Assembly: GCA_021413705.1 (NCBI GenBank)
Contig: JAIOPX010000321.1
Location: 1 to 47,654 of the forward strand
Origin: Planctomycetota bacterium
GTDB lineage: Bacteria; Planctomycetota; Planctomycetia; Pirellulales; UBA7805
Reading direction: 5' to 3'
Length of the DNA stretch: 47,654 nucleotides
Part shown: positions 8,871-18,276 of the stretch, piece by piece
Layout: each line of letters opens with the position of its first letter
How positions within the stretch are numbered: the stretch's first letter is position 1
Translations under genes and position numbers: made by a program
Notes under the pieces: model-generated
Seen by the model: only the letters and a program-made list of their open reading frames with translations
Told to the model about the DNA's origin: nothing
Databases searched by the model: none

Positions 8871-8887
8871 CCCATCATCATGCCCTC

Positions 8888-9892
8888 TTAAAGCGCCGTT
8901 GTTTCTGGGAAGCCGTACATGAGGTTGAAGTTTTGCACCGCCGCTCCGGCCGCTCCTTTGATCAGGTTGTCGATGCAGCTGATCGTCAACACTCGGCCGC
9001 GGACCACACGCACCGTCACGTCGCAAAAGTTCGTGTCGGTCGTATCCTTCGTACCCGGCAGATGCTCGACCACGCGGACAAAAGGCTCGTCGTCGTACGC
9101 CTCGCGAAGCGTTTCAAAGAGCCGCTCTTCGGTCACTTCGCCGCGCGGGCGACTGTAGGTGGTCGAGAGGATGCCGCGGTCCATGGGAACCAAGTGGGGC
9201 GTGAAGATCACCTGCACCGGCTTGCCGGCGGCCTTGCTCAATATCTGTTCAATCTCCGGCGTATGTCGATGCCGGCCAATGTTGTAGGCCGAGATGCTCT
9301 CGTTGCATTCAGGGTAGAGTGTCGTCAATTTCGGCGAGCGACCGGCCCCGGTCACACCGCTCTTGGAATCGACAATCAGATCGTCGGCCTCAATCAGCCC
9401 AGCTTTAAGCAACGGCGCCAATGCCAGGATCGCGGAAGTCGGGTAGCAACCCGGATTGGCCACCAACCTGGCCGGCCGGATCTGTTCCCGGAACAGCTCG
9501 GGCAATCCATAGACAACAGGCAACCGCTGCGGATCGGGATGTTTCATCCCATACCACTGGGCGAATTGCTCCGGGTCATCCAGTCGATAGTCGGCGCTGA
9601 AATCGACGATCCGGGCTCCTCCCGCAAGCAACTCGGGCACCAGGGAGGCCGTCACGCCGTGCGGCAGGCAACTGAAAATACATTCCGCACGCGAAGTAAG
9701 CTGGGCCGGCGACAGGTCTTCCACCGGCAGCTCGATCCGCCGCCTCAGCGAGGGATGAATCGAGGATATCGTCGGATTCCCCTCCTGCCGGCTGGTCAAG
9801 GCGGCAATCTTGACCTCCGGGTGCCGCAACAGAATTTTGATCAGTTCCAGGGCCGTATAGCCCGTGGCACCTAGCACGGCGATGCGTATCAT
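8888..9892 (-). CDS. argC: N-acetyl-gamma-glutamyl-phosphate reductase ArgC
   Basis: 334 residues. It reduces N-acetylglutamyl phosphate with NADPH to the semialdehyde in arginine synthesis. The N-terminal nucleotide motif is [17 protein letters not shown]. The catalytic cysteine is in [16 protein letters not shown], and the conserved histidine is in [28 protein letters not shown], and [12 protein letters not shown] also match the type 1 family. Length is normal. First gene of the leftward argC-argJ-channel run; the 179-base region upstream shows no gene. Confidence 0.96.
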   Translation of the reverse strand: MIRIAVLGATGYTALELIKILLRHPEVKIAALTSRQEGNPTISSIHPSLRRRIELPVEDLSPAQLTSRAECIFSCLPHGVTASLVPELLAGGARIVDFSADYRLDDPEQFAQWYGMKHPDPQRLPVVYGLPELFREQIRPARLVANPGCYPTSAILALAPLLKAGLIEADDLIVDSKSGVTGAGRSPKLTTLYPECNESISAYNIGRHRHTPEIEQILSKAAGKPVQVIFTPHLVPMDRGILSTTYSRPRGEVTEERLFETLREAYDDEPFVRVVEHLPGTKDTTDTNFCDVTVRVVRGRVLTISCIDNLIKGAAGAAVQNFNLMYGFPETTAL

Positions 9893-10071
9893 TTGTGGCG
9901 CAGGCGGGCTTAAGAATCAGTTCAATGCGACCGCAACAATTGCGGAAAATGCCGAGGAGCCAGTATAACGGCGCTGGCTACGACACGACAGACCCCACCA
10001 GGTTCAATGCGGAACGGCGCTAGCCGCCGATAGGACTATGAGAAGGTAAAAGCTGGGAAGATTGAAGAATT

Positions 10072-10674
10072 TCATTCTCGCTGATCTTTTTCACTTTCAG
10101 GAAGCTCCTTCAATAATTGCTCTGCGCGCCCGAGATTGGCGCGGGCCGTGGCAGAGTGGGGGTGGATGACCAGCACGGCGCGAAACTCCTCCGCCGCCTG
10201 GCGAGCCTGTCCGAGATTCAACAGCGCAACGCCCAGTCCATTGTGGGCGTCGGCATACTGAGGGTTTAGTCGCAAGGCCTGTCGGTAGTGTGGGATGGCC
10301 TCGTCATAGCGACCCTGCCGCTGGAGCGCATTTCCAAGGTTGTTCCAAGGCACGGCCGTCCGAGGTTCCAATTGCAATGCCAACTGGTACTGCTTGATTG
10401 CCTCTTCGGTCCGCCCGGAGCCGAGCAGTGCGTTACCCAGCTCGTTATATGCCTCGGCTAATCTCGGGTTCTGCCGCAAGGCTCCTTGGAAGTTCTCGAT
10501 GGCCTCCTCGATTCGGTTGAGCTTGGAGAGCGCGATGCCCAGGTTGTAGTGGGCCTGAGCACGCTGGAAGCTGAGGAGCCGGGGGTTGCGGGTGTTCGTG
10601 TTGGCTGCGAGGGGCTGCCCTCGTGGCGATGAAGTCTCGGGCAATGCGTTTTCCGCTTCGTCCGCCGCCGACAT
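10072..10674 (-). CDS. Tetratricopeptide repeat protein
   Basis: 200 residues with four to five consecutive TPR units: AHYNLGIALSKLNRIEEAIE, AYNELGNALLGSGRTEEAIK, PWNNLGNALQRQGRYDEAIP, AHNGLGVALLNLGQARQAAE and a degenerate fifth. The first 35 residues are low-complexity and have no TPR. There is no signal peptide or membrane segment. Its ATG shares one base with the TGA of the upstream gene (TGATG), so translation is very likely coupled. Because the upstream protein also ends in TPRs, this gene may be the detached C-terminus of one ancestral TPR array, or a partner that extends it. Confidence 0.85.
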   Translation of the reverse strand: MSAADEAENALPETSSPRGQPLAANTNTRNPRLLSFQRAQAHYNLGIALSKLNRIEEAIENFQGALRQNPRLAEAYNELGNALLGSGRTEEAIKQYQLALQLEPRTAVPWNNLGNALQRQGRYDEAIPHYRQALRLNPQYADAHNGLGVALLNLGQARQAAEEFRAVLVIHPHSATARANLGRAEQLLKELPESEKDQRE

Positions 10675-12407
10675 CAGCCGGATGGATTCACGGTAATGAT
10701 CACGTCTTGCCCCGCACTCTGCAAGGCGTTAGCCAAGTTGTAGCGGCTGGTGGAAAAGTCCGGTTTCAGTCGGACTGCTTCGCGATATTCTTGAATTGCT
10801 TGCTCGGTCTGGCCTTGCTTCAACAGCGCGCTCCCCAGATTGTTATGGGGTGCCACTGCCTTGGGATCGAGTTGCGATGCCTTTCGCAATTCAGCCACCG
10901 CACCGCCGTAATCACCAACTTCCGACAAGGAAATGCCAAGATTGTAATGCGCCATGGCGTAGTCTGGTTTTAGCTCGACAGCTTTTCGATACTGTTCAAT
11001 CGCCTTGTCCAGTTGGCCCAGACGGTCCAAGGCATTGCCATAGCTGTTATGCATGATGGGATTGTCCGCGGTGGCCTCCAGAGCATGTTCAAACAGCGTC
11101 TGGCTGCTGCGCCAGTAGCCCAATTGGCGCCCAGTGAGAACCATCAGGGCCAGCAGCCAAACCGTCGCCAGCAGCGCGACCGGATACTTCGCCTTCGGCC
11201 AATAGTGGACCAAGTCGCGCGCACCCCAAGAGATCGCCACATAGATGCCGATCATCGGCAAGTACGTATAACGGTCGGCATAACCTTGCCATCCGACCTG
11301 AAAGAGGCCGATCATGGGAACCAGAGTACCGAGATACCATAACCATCCGACGAGCAGATAGGGACGTCGCGGCGCGACGAAGTAAGCCCAGGCTGTCATC
11401 CCCAGAAGTAGCAATCCGCCCCCCAGAGCCGGCAGCACCCAGGAAGCGAGGTTAGCCCCGTTCGCCAAGCCAGGGTGTGGATGTAAAACCGCTAGGTTTA
11501 CCGGCCAAACTGACTTCCAGAGATAGCTCACATAGGCCATGTTGGCGTTGACTAATCGCCAACTCATGGGGAGCTGGGCGAGTGTCGGATGATCCACTAC
11601 ATCGTGGCTCTGTACCAGGGCTGCAAAGCCCCCTGCAGCAATAGCAGCCACTAAAAACGGGATTTTCTCCGTGACCAAACGGGACAGACATTGCTCTGGA
11701 AACCGCACCTCCAAAACCCTCTGATCCTCCGTTTTCTGCTTCCGCCTCCAGCGTCTCAGCGGCCACCAATCGACCAACAGCAACACAAAAGGAAGTGTTA
11801 CGGTCGTCGGTTTACTGAGCAACGCGCAGCACAGGGCCAGACTGCAGAAAAGATACTTCATGATCCCGGGATTTCGTGCATACCATACGTAGGCCAGCAA
11901 AGTCAGCATCCAAAAGAAGCCGCTCAGCACGTCCTTGCGCTCCGCGGCCCAGGCCACGGACTCGACGCGTAGCGGATGAACGGCAAACAGCGCGGCCACC
12001 AAGGCGCTCGGCCACACTTCCCCCGTCATGCGTCGAAAAGCCTCAAACAGCAGCAGCGTGCTTCCCACATGAAAACAGAGACTGACGAGGTGGTGCCAGC
12101 CCGGTCGCTCCACTCCGAATAACTGGCAATCGATCAGATGCGAGAGCGTCGTCAGTGGATGCCAATTCCCCATGTGTGGGCCGGTCCAGGCAAGCTGCAA
12201 CCCCTCGCGAGTCAGTCCTCCGACGACGCGCGGGTTCTCGAAGATCATGTGGTCATCGTCATATCTGACAAACTCGAGGTGCATCACGTCGGCGAAAGCA
12301 AACGCCGTTCCGCCAGCCAGCAATAGATAGAGGGGAAATATCAACCATCTGCGCGAGCCCTTCCAACGCGTGGCTATGGGTTTACGGGATCGATGAGTCG
12401 AGCGCAT
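10674..12407 (-). CDS. TMTC-like multi-pass membrane protein with C-terminal TPR repeats
   Basis: 577 residues. The N-terminal 400 or so carry about ten membrane helices, beginning WLIFPLYLLLAGGTAFAFA. The family-typical acidic motif RYDDDHMIFENP follows the first helix, and HPLRVESVAWAAERKDVLSG lies further on. This is the arrangement of GT-C glycosyltransferase-like proteins related to eukaryotic TMTC O-mannosyltransferases. The C-terminus has three or four TPR units (MHNSYGNALDRLGQLDKAIE, AHYNLGISLSEVGDYGGAVA, PHNNLGSALLKQGQTEQAIQ). Bacterial members have no settled function. Glycosyl transfer from a lipid-linked sugar is inference from the fold. The downstream TPR gene overlaps by one base. 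Confidence 0.85.
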   Translation of the reverse strand: MRSTHRSRKPIATRWKGSRRWLIFPLYLLLAGGTAFAFADVMHLEFVRYDDDHMIFENPRVVGGLTREGLQLAWTGPHMGNWHPLTTLSHLIDCQLFGVERPGWHHLVSLCFHVGSTLLLFEAFRRMTGEVWPSALVAALFAVHPLRVESVAWAAERKDVLSGFFWMLTLLAYVWYARNPGIMKYLFCSLALCCALLSKPTTVTLPFVLLLVDWWPLRRWRRKQKTEDQRVLEVRFPEQCLSRLVTEKIPFLVAAIAAGGFAALVQSHDVVDHPTLAQLPMSWRLVNANMAYVSYLWKSVWPVNLAVLHPHPGLANGANLASWVLPALGGGLLLLGMTAWAYFVAPRRPYLLVGWLWYLGTLVPMIGLFQVGWQGYADRYTYLPMIGIYVAISWGARDLVHYWPKAKYPVALLATVWLLALMVLTGRQLGYWRSSQTLFEHALEATADNPIMHNSYGNALDRLGQLDKAIEQYRKAVELKPDYAMAHYNLGISLSEVGDYGGAVAELRKASQLDPKAVAPHNNLGSALLKQGQTEQAIQEYREAVRLKPDFSTSRYNLANALQSAGQDVIITVNPSG

Positions 12408-12482
12408 GTTGTGTCACTTCAATTCGAAGAAGGCTTTACCACATGCTGGCTGAACTCGCTTCGTCACATGATGCTGATCCAC

Positions 12483-13118
12483 TCATAACCGTGGCGCGAC
12501 GAGTCGCTGCTGGATGATTTCCAGGATGCCGTGAGCGACTGCTGATTTTGGTCCGGCGATCGTGGCGAGAACTGTGCCGCTGGGATCGAGCACATCGACC
12601 TGGTTATCGGGTGAGTGCATCGCCTCCGGGCCGTTGACCACGATCAAATCGCAGTGCTTGCGCTCTAGCTTGGCCAACGCTCGCAATCGCTGGTCGTCTG
12701 TCTCCAGGGCGAAGCCGACGACCCAGCGATTTTGCTTTTGTTGTCCTAGCGTGGCGACGACGTCTTCGGTCTCGATCAGTTCGAGAGTCAGCGGGTGGCC
12801 GGTCTTGGCAATCTTGCTGGATTCGATTTGCACGGGACGGTAGTCACAGGGGGCGGCCGCTCCGATCAGGCCGTCGCAATCCGGGAACAGACCTCCGCAA
12901 ACCTCGAGCATTTCTTCCGTGGAGATGACGTTGACCACATGTGCGGCCTCGGGGTAGGACACCTGCACGGGGCCACTGACGATCGTCACTTGGTGCCCCA
13001 ATTCCAGAGCGGCAGTAGCCAAGGCACTACCCATCCGACCGCTGGAGGCGTTGGTGAGATAGCGCACGGGATCGAGATATTGGCGAGTCGGGCCGGAGGT
13101 GATGAGGATGTGGGCCAT
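12483..13118 (-). CDS. coaB: Phosphopantothenate--cysteine ligase domain protein CoaB
   Basis: 211 residues. It joins 4'-phosphopantothenate to cysteine in coenzyme A synthesis. Diagnostic blocks are ILITSGPTRQYLDPVRYLTN, ASSGRMGSALA, GAAAPCDYRP, and a KI-like ending of that block (SSKIAKTGHPLTLELIETED). GFALETDD and ILEIIQQRL follow. Most bacteria fuse CoaB to CoaC; here they are separate genes, CoaC upstream. ATG at 13118 is chosen from the family start (MAHILITSGPTR). Another in-frame ATG at 13148 touches the edge of repeat family C copy 2. Confidence 0.92.
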   Translation of the reverse strand: MAHILITSGPTRQYLDPVRYLTNASSGRMGSALATAALELGHQVTIVSGPVQVSYPEAAHVVNVISTEEMLEVCGGLFPDCDGLIGAAAPCDYRPVQIESSKIAKTGHPLTLELIETEDVVATLGQQKQNRWVVGFALETDDQRLRALAKLERKHCDLIVVNGPEAMHSPDNQVDVLDPSGTVLATIAGPKSAVAHGILEIIQQRLVAPRL

Positions 13119-13146
13119 GGTTGTGCGAGACGAAAGCGAATTGTTC

Positions 13147-13227
13147 ATCAGCCGCAGGGCGCTAGCCCCCGGTCTCTTCGGCAATCGTAACGCACAGGAA
13201 ACCGGACGCTAGCGCGTGGCGGCTGAT
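13147..13227. repeat. REP-like inverted repeat, family C, copy 2 (coaC-coaB gap)
   Basis: Same arms as at 8802-8870: ATCAGCCGCAGGGCGCTAGC on the left, CGGACGCTAGCGCG then TGGCGGCTGAT on the right. The loop is about 27 bases. It occupies nearly the whole gap between coaC and coaB, where most bacteria have a fused gene. Confidence 0.9.
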
Positions 13228-13235
13228 CTGCGCGC

Positions 13236-13793
13236 CTAACGCTTGGCCTTGGTGTTGGTCAGCCGCTGGCGGATCGCCTCGAAAATCTTCTCGGGCGCCG
13301 CCATGCGTCCCGATCCGACTTGCCGGCAACTGAGCCAGCCCTCTTCCGGCGGAATGATCTCCGCTCCATCCTGCTGAAGCTGCGCCACATTGCGCTGCAC
13401 GGCCGGTTTGGCCCACATCTCGGTATTCATCGCGGGCGCTAAAAGAACCGATCCGGTGTGCGACAGGTACAGGGTGGAGAGCAGATCGTCGGCCAGACCA
13501 GCGGCTGCCTTAGCCAGAAAGTTTGCCGTGGCGGGAGCGACACAGAGGAGCTCGGCTCGTTGGGCCAGTTCGATATGCGGCCCGAGCGGAAAACTTTCGT
13601 TGTCGAACACCTCACGGCAAACGGCGCGGCCCGTGAGGGCTTCAAAGGTGGCCCGGCCGACGAATTGCTCCGCGGCCTGTGTCATGACGACCGTTACCTG
13701 GGCGCCGGCTTGAACCAACTGGCTGACCAGCGCCGCAGTCTTGTAGGCGGCGATGCCCCCCGTAACGCCGATCAGCAGTTCACGCCCTTGCAT
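13236..13793 (-). CDS. coaC: Phosphopantothenoylcysteine decarboxylase CoaC (flavoprotein)
   Basis: 185 residues. It decarboxylates phosphopantothenoylcysteine using FMN. The flavin-binding start is LLIGVTGGIAAYKTAALVSQ. The catalytic histidine is in PHIELAQRAELLCVAPATAN. APAMNTEMW is the substrate-clamp motif, and the redox cysteine loop reads EEGWLSCRQVGSGRM. ATG at 13793 is preferred to a GTG at 13811 by family alignment. Stand-alone CoaC is unusual outside some groups but complete here. Followed downstream by repeat family C and coaB. Confidence 0.93.
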   Translation of the reverse strand: MQGRELLIGVTGGIAAYKTAALVSQLVQAGAQVTVVMTQAAEQFVGRATFEALTGRAVCREVFDNESFPLGPHIELAQRAELLCVAPATANFLAKAAAGLADDLLSTLYLSHTGSVLLAPAMNTEMWAKPAVQRNVAQLQQDGAEIIPPEEGWLSCRQVGSGRMAAPEKIFEAIRQRLTNTKAKR

Positions 13794-13835
13794 GGCGGAG
13801 TCCCGAAGCACATTGGACTTGAAGGTGGACCTGAA

Positions 13836-13880
13836 GGGGACAGTCCCATTTTTGCTGAGACAAAAATTGGGACAGTCCCC
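13836..13880. repeat. GGGGACAGTCCC inverted repeat (family D) between rpoZ and coaC
   Basis: Left arm GGGGACAGTCCCATTTTTG and right arm CAAAAATTGGGACAGTCCCC surround a six- to seven-base loop. The GGGACAGTCCC core is itself nearly palindromic, so two nested folds are possible. The element lies in the short gap after rpoZ and before coaC. Confidence 0.8.
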
Positions 13881-13900
13881 GAATGTTCTTGCATGGCATA

Positions 13901-14161
13901 TCAGCCGAGATTTTCCAGGTCCAACACGGGCGGGCCACCTTCCTTCTCGGCGGCGGCACGGACGTTGATCGTCGTGTCCAAGTGAATCTTATCCTGCATG
14001 ATCTCCTGGATCACGATCTCCATCTTGTTGTCGCTGCCGATGTTGACCAGCGGACGGCTGCCGGCATTAAGTTGCACCAGCCGCTTTTGAATCAGCGTGG
14101 CGAGCTTGAAGCGACCGCCAACCTTGTTGACGATACTCTCTTCAAAAAGATCTTTAAGCAT
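13901..14161 (-). CDS. rpoZ: RNA polymerase omega subunit
   Basis: 86 residues. It starts MLKDLFEESIVNKVGGRFKL. The family core VGGRFKLATLIQKRLVQL is followed by NAGSRPLV, the usual omega motif before the acidic tail. Omega promotes assembly of beta' into RNA polymerase. The C-terminal part (INVRAAAEKEGGPPVLD) is of the longer type seen in planctomycetes. Its position directly after gmk is the common bacterial gmk-rpoZ-coaBC order, which supports the call. Confidence 0.85.
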   Translation of the reverse strand: MLKDLFEESIVNKVGGRFKLATLIQKRLVQLNAGSRPLVNIGSDNKMEIVIQEIMQDKIHLDTTINVRAAAEKEGGPPVLDLENLG

Positions 14162-14186
14162 GTGTGCCTCGGGCTGTGGGGAGCGG

Positions 14187-14786
14187 TTATTGATGGGCCG
14201 GCAATGCGTTAGTGCCGTCGGCCTCCAGAATCTGGCAAATGCGGTTGACGGCCTGTTGGACGTCGTCGTTGATGACTTGGTGCTGATAGCGGTCGGCGAA
14301 CGTCATTTCTTGGCGGGCTACTTCCAGGCGGCGCTCAATTTCTGCGGCTGCCTCGGTGCCACGGGCTTCCAGTCGTTTTCGCAACACATCGATCGACCGA
14401 GGACGGACGAAGATGGTAATCGCCTGGGGAAACCGTTCCAAGACGGCCATGGCCCCATCAACGTCAACCTCTAAGACTACCCACTTTCCTGCCTCCAAGC
14501 TAGGGGTAACCTCCGACCACAGGGTGCCATACCAGTGGCCCCGGCCAAAGACCTCAAAACACTCCAAAAAGTCTCCCTCAGCACGCCGTTTCTGAAACTC
14601 CGCTGGAGTGAGAAAATGGTAGTCTCGGCCATTGAGTTCGCCGGGGCGGGGGGGACGGGTGGTGGCGGAAACACTGAAGGAAAGTGGCCGACGACAGTGG
14701 TGAAACACTTCTCTCAGGACAGTCGATTTGCCAGCCCCTGCCGGGCCGGAAATCACCACCAATTTACCCGGGTTATCGCTCGGCAT
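14187..14786 (-). CDS. gmk: Guanylate kinase
   Basis: 199 residues. It phosphorylates GMP to GDP with ATP. The P-loop is VVISGPAGAGKSTVLREVF. The GMP-binding region has SVSATTRPPRPGELNGRDYHF then LTPAEFQKRRAEGDFLE, and VVLEVDVDGAMAV is the conserved Asp-containing strand. The lid ends in ARGTEAAAEIERRLEVARQE. Length is normal. The start at 14786 (MPSDNPGK) is preferred to 14813. In the middle of the yicC-gmk-rpoZ run. Confidence 0.96.
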   Translation of the reverse strand: MPSDNPGKLVVISGPAGAGKSTVLREVFHHCRRPLSFSVSATTRPPRPGELNGRDYHFLTPAEFQKRRAEGDFLECFEVFGRGHWYGTLWSEVTPSLEAGKWVVLEVDVDGAMAVLERFPQAITIFVRPRSIDVLRKRLEARGTEAAAEIERRLEVARQEMTFADRYQHQVINDDVQQAVNRICQILEADGTNALPAHQ

Positions 14787-14849
14787 GGCAGGAAGGTGGT
14801 GTGAAAGGTGCAAAGAGTGAGAAGGGTGTGAAGGGGAAAAAACGGAGCC

Positions 14850-15731
14850 CTACTCCACGTTTTGCACCATCTCACGAATCCGTTCCACGGCCGTTTTAAT
14901 CTCCACTACGCGCTGTGAGATTTCCACGTCGCTCGATTTGGAGCCGATGGTGTTCGTTTCGCGGAACATTTCCTGAGTGACAAAATCCAGCTTGCGGCCG
15001 GCGCTCTCGCCTAGCTTCATGCTGGCGCGGAACTGATCGAGGTGGCTCCCCAGCCGCACAATTTCTTCGCTGATGTCGCTCCGTTCCGCAAACAACCCCA
15101 CCTCACGGATGATATCCGAAGGCCCAACCTGCACATCGTATTCGGAGAGCAGCTTGGTGAGTCGCTCGGAAAGTCGGGTGCGATAAGCCTCGACAACCAA
15201 CGGGGCGCGCAGCTGAATGGCCGAAAGCTCTGTGGAAATTTGATCGAGATTGGAAGTGAGGTCGGCCTCCATGGCGGCTCCTTCCGTAGCGCGCATTCGC
15301 CCCAGCGCCGCTAGCGCCTCCTTGAGAACAGGCTCGATCCGCGGCCAGTCTTCACCGACATCGGCTGCGCCCCCTTTCTCGGAAATTACGCCCGGCAGGG
15401 CCAGGAGATCGCCGATTGGCACCGTTTCCGCACTATGATACCGCTTCTGAAACTTGGCCACCTGCTGAAAATAGCCTGCCAGAACCGCTTCGTTGACCTG
15501 ATATTTGTCGGTCCCGCCAAATCGATCGACGCGGAGGTTGAGTTGGACAGTGCCCCGGCGAAGTTGAGCCCGAATGAGATTCTCGATCTGCGATTCCAAA
15601 CCGGCATAGCCTTCGCTGAGCCGCAAATTCAACTTGAAATAGCGATTGTTGATCGCGCGAACTTCCACGGAGACCGTCAGGGTTTCGTCCTGACGGCGTG
15701 CCTCTCCGTAGCCGGTCATACTCAGTAGCAC
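14850..15731 (-). CDS. yicC: YicC-family endoribonuclease
   Basis: 293 residues. The start is GTG at 15731, giving VLLSMTGYGEARRQ, the family N-terminus, with GGAG ten bases upstream. The longer frame to 15764 is rejected. Conserved blocks include EVRAINNRYFKLNLRLSE and, near the end, FVTQEMFRETNTIGSKSSD. The last residues, IREMVQNVE, match the invariant tail. YicC proteins cleave RNA and affect small-RNA turnover in E. coli. Its place immediately upstream of gmk is conserved across many phyla. Confidence 0.93.
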   Translation of the reverse strand: MLLSMTGYGEARRQDETLTVSVEVRAINNRYFKLNLRLSEGYAGLESQIENLIRAQLRRGTVQLNLRVDRFGGTDKYQVNEAVLAGYFQQVAKFQKRYHSAETVPIGDLLALPGVISEKGGAADVGEDWPRIEPVLKEALAALGRMRATEGAAMEADLTSNLDQISTELSAIQLRAPLVVEAYRTRLSERLTKLLSEYDVQVGPSDIIREVGLFAERSDISEEIVRLGSHLDQFRASMKLGESAGRKLDFVTQEMFRETNTIGSKSSDVEISQRVVEIKTAVERIREMVQNVE

Positions 15732-15803
15732 CGGACGCAATCTCCTGGATGAAGGACGCGGCAAAGCATCTGAAAATTGGGCACTGAACTTTGGCGTGTG
15801 CTG

Positions 15804-16244
15804 TTATTTGCTGCTGGCCGGTGGAGCGGGCGCCGGGGGTGGTATTGCAGGTGTCGTTGCGGGCGCGGGTTTTGAATCACCCGTCGCTGGAGCCGCACCA
15901 CTGGGCTTGGTGCTCGTCTCGCCCCCCTTCTTGGAACCCTTCGAGTTGAGACCTGGTAAATCGACAGGGATGCTTTCAGACGTGCTGGCTCCCTTGTCTC
16001 CAAGCGTGTCTTGCGTCTTCGTGGAGAGATACTTGACGGCCACCACGCACAGCAGAATCCAAACCACCGCAGTCCAGATGGTGATCTTCGTAAAAGTATC
16101 GCCGGCCTTCGTACCGAAAGCGCTTTGCCCACCCATGCCGCCTAGTGCGCCGGCCAGCCCACCACCCCGTCCGCGCTGGACAAGCACCACCAGAATGAGG
16201 AACACCGCAACGGCTATCAAACCAAACATCAGCAAGACATTCAT
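15804..16244 (-). CDS. secG: Protein-export membrane protein SecG
   Basis: 146 residues, starting at 16244 (MNVLLMFGLIAVAVFLILVV). Two membrane helices flank the conserved cytoplasmic loop, RGRGGGLAGALGGMGGQSAF, then GTKAGDTFTKIT. A proline/alanine-rich tail of about 70 residues (TTPAIPPPAPAPPASSK at the end) extends the usual 75-110 residue protein. SecG is the third subunit of the SecYEG translocon. The frame extends far upstream into tpiA but only this start fits. The tpiA-secG order is common. Confidence 0.92.
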   Translation of the reverse strand: MNVLLMFGLIAVAVFLILVVLVQRGRGGGLAGALGGMGGQSAFGTKAGDTFTKITIWTAVVWILLCVVAVKYLSTKTQDTLGDKGASTSESIPVDLPGLNSKGSKKGGETSTKPSGAAPATGDSKPAPATTPAIPPPAPAPPASSK

Positions 16245-16300
16245 ATTTTTAATCCAAGACGGCAAAAACGAATTGGGTTGGGATCCAAGCTGCCAGCAAA

Positions 16301-17056
16301 TCAGCGGGCCGCATCGACGATCGACAAAAAATCCTCGGCCTTCAGGCTGGCCCCGCCGACCAGAGCACCGTCGATATTGGGCGCCGAGAGCAACTGGGAA
16401 GCATTGTCCGCCTTGACGCTTCCTCCGTAAAGGATGCGGACCACGGCGGCGACCCCCGCATTGTAGCGGGATTCCAGCGTCTTGCGAAGGTCGAGATGCA
16501 CGGCCTCCGCTTCGTCCACGGTGGCCACTTTGCCGGTTCCGATCGCCCAAACGGGCTCATAAGCCACCACCACCCGGCGGATTTGCTCTTCGCTCAGGCC
16601 CGCCAGCGAGCCGGCAAGCTGGCTGCGGACCACGTCCGAGGTTTGCCCCGCCTCGCGCTGCGCGAGGAGTTCGCCGACACAGACGATGGGCGTCAGTGGC
16701 GTTTTTAGAGCAGCCAGAACCTTACGGTTGACCACAGCGTCCGACTCCCCGAAGAACTGACGCCGTTCGCTGTGCCCCAAAATGACATACCGGCAGCCGG
16801 CATCAAGCAACATTGCCGCGCTCACCTCACCGGTAAACGCTCCCGAGGGCTCGTGGTACATGTTTTGTGCCCCCAGCCCCACCGGCGAACCGGCCAGCGC
16901 CGCACCGACTTCCGGGAGATAGACAAATGGCGGGCAGACGGCCACTTCTGCCCTGCCAAAGCGAGCGGCGCCCGCAGCCACGGCCTTGGCCAAGGCCGCG
17001 GCACTCTTGCCGTCGGTGTTCATCTTCCAGTTGCCGGCAATCAGCGGTGTTCTCAT
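16301..17056 (-). CDS. tpiA: Triosephosphate isomerase
   Basis: 251 residues. It interconverts dihydroxyacetone phosphate and glyceraldehyde 3-phosphate. Active-site pieces are all present: the lysine in AGNWKMN, the histidine in [14 protein letters not shown], the glutamate in [14 protein letters not shown], and the phosphate loop [12 protein letters not shown]. Length is normal. The ATG at 17056 follows three bases after the end of the DAHP synthase gene, so the two are co-transcribed. Confidence 0.97.
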   Translation of the reverse strand: MRTPLIAGNWKMNTDGKSAAALAKAVAAGAARFGRAEVAVCPPFVYLPEVGAALAGSPVGLGAQNMYHEPSGAFTGEVSAAMLLDAGCRYVILGHSERRQFFGESDAVVNRKVLAALKTPLTPIVCVGELLAQREAGQTSDVVRSQLAGSLAGLSEEQIRRVVVAYEPVWAIGTGKVATVDEAEAVHLDLRKTLESRYNAGVAAVVRILYGGSVKADNASQLLSAPNIDGALVGGASLKAEDFLSIVDAAR

Positions 17057-17059
17057 ATT

Positions 17060-18124
17060 TCAGGTTCCTGACTTAGCTCGTGCGGGTTGCGGCGCAGGTG
17101 ATAATTGCTTCCCCAGCAACTTGGCCAGTTCGCGTAATTGCGATGCCAACTCCGCATACTGCGACGGGAGCAAGGCTTGCGATCCGTCGGACAGCGCCTT
17201 CTCGGGGCAATCGTGAACTTCAATGTGGACGCCATCCGCTCCGGCCGCGAGGCCAGCCAATGCGCACGCCGGAACCAAATCGGGCCGGCCCGTGGCGTGG
17301 CTGGGGTCAACAAAGATCGGCAGATGCGAAAGCGTGTGTGCGAGCGGGACTGCGGCCACGTCAAATAGATTCCGCGTGTCCGTGTCGAAACTCTTAACGC
17401 CCCGTTCGCACAACACCACGTTCGGATTTCCGCGCGCCAAGATGTATTCCGCGCTCATCAGCAGATCCTTGACTGTGGCGCTCATGCCTCGCTTCAACAA
17501 CACTGGCTTGCGAGTCTCTCCAACAGCCGTCAGGAGCACGAAGTTCTGCATGTTCCTTGCGCCGATCTGGAACATGTCGGTATATTCATGAACCAGATCC
17601 ACGCGGCGTGGATCCATGACTTCCGTAACCACCGGCAGCCCGTGTTTGTCACCAACTTCACGCAGGATTTTGAGCCCTTCCTCCTCTAGGCCCTGGAATG
17701 CGTAAGGGCTGGTTCGCGGTTTGAAGGCTCCGCCGCGAAGCAGATTAGCTCCTGCCTGGCGAACCGCACCTGCGATGGCATCCATTCGCTCGTAGCTTTC
17801 CACAGCACAGGGGCCGGCAATCATGCCGACATGGCCGCCGCCGATCTTTACCCCGCCCACGTTGACCACACTCGGCTGAGGATGGGCTTCCAGGCTCGCC
17901 AACTTATAGGCGGGAAGCACGGGTATGACCTGAGCCACACCAGGAATGGCCTCCAAGGGCGTACCGGCCAATTGAGATTCGTCCCCAATGATGCCGACCA
18001 CCGTCCGGTAGGTTCCTTGGCTAAGGTGTGCCTTCAGCCCCAGCCCCTCGATTCGCTCGATCAGATGGTCTATCTGTTGCTGCGTGGCCTCTGATTTCAG
18101 GATGATCAACATGCTATCGCTCAC
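17060..18124 (-). CDS. aroF: 3-deoxy-7-phosphoheptulonate (DAHP) synthase, type I-beta, with N-terminal regulatory domain
   Basis: 354 residues. It condenses phosphoenolpyruvate with erythrose 4-phosphate at the start of the shikimate pathway. Residues 1-70 form a ferredoxin-like regulatory domain ([20 protein letters not shown]), as in the Thermotoga enzyme, where it mediates aromatic amino acid inhibition. The catalytic barrel has [49 protein letters not shown], the metal-site cysteine-containing [11 protein letters not shown] and [14 protein letters not shown]. pheA, a later step of the same branch, lies about 1 kb upstream. Confidence 0.94.
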   Translation of the reverse strand: MSDSMLIILKSEATQQQIDHLIERIEGLGLKAHLSQGTYRTVVGIIGDESQLAGTPLEAIPGVAQVIPVLPAYKLASLEAHPQPSVVNVGGVKIGGGHVGMIAGPCAVESYERMDAIAGAVRQAGANLLRGGAFKPRTSPYAFQGLEEEGLKILREVGDKHGLPVVTEVMDPRRVDLVHEYTDMFQIGARNMQNFVLLTAVGETRKPVLLKRGMSATVKDLLMSAEYILARGNPNVVLCERGVKSFDTDTRNLFDVAAVPLAHTLSHLPIFVDPSHATGRPDLVPACALAGLAAGADGVHIEVHDCPEKALSDGSQALLPSQYAELASQLRELAKLLGKQLSPAPQPARAKSGT

Positions 18125-18276
18125 GGTGCCCTGGATGGGGACGGGCCGGCAGGTTTTAGGGGAAACCGCAAGTATAGCAAGGTAGCGCTAGAAGGCGAGG
18201 CGGGGGCGCTGGTGGCTGGGGCTTTGGACTTAAGTGAGACTTGTCCTAGTGGTCAGGCTTATTGAGTCCTCACAGT

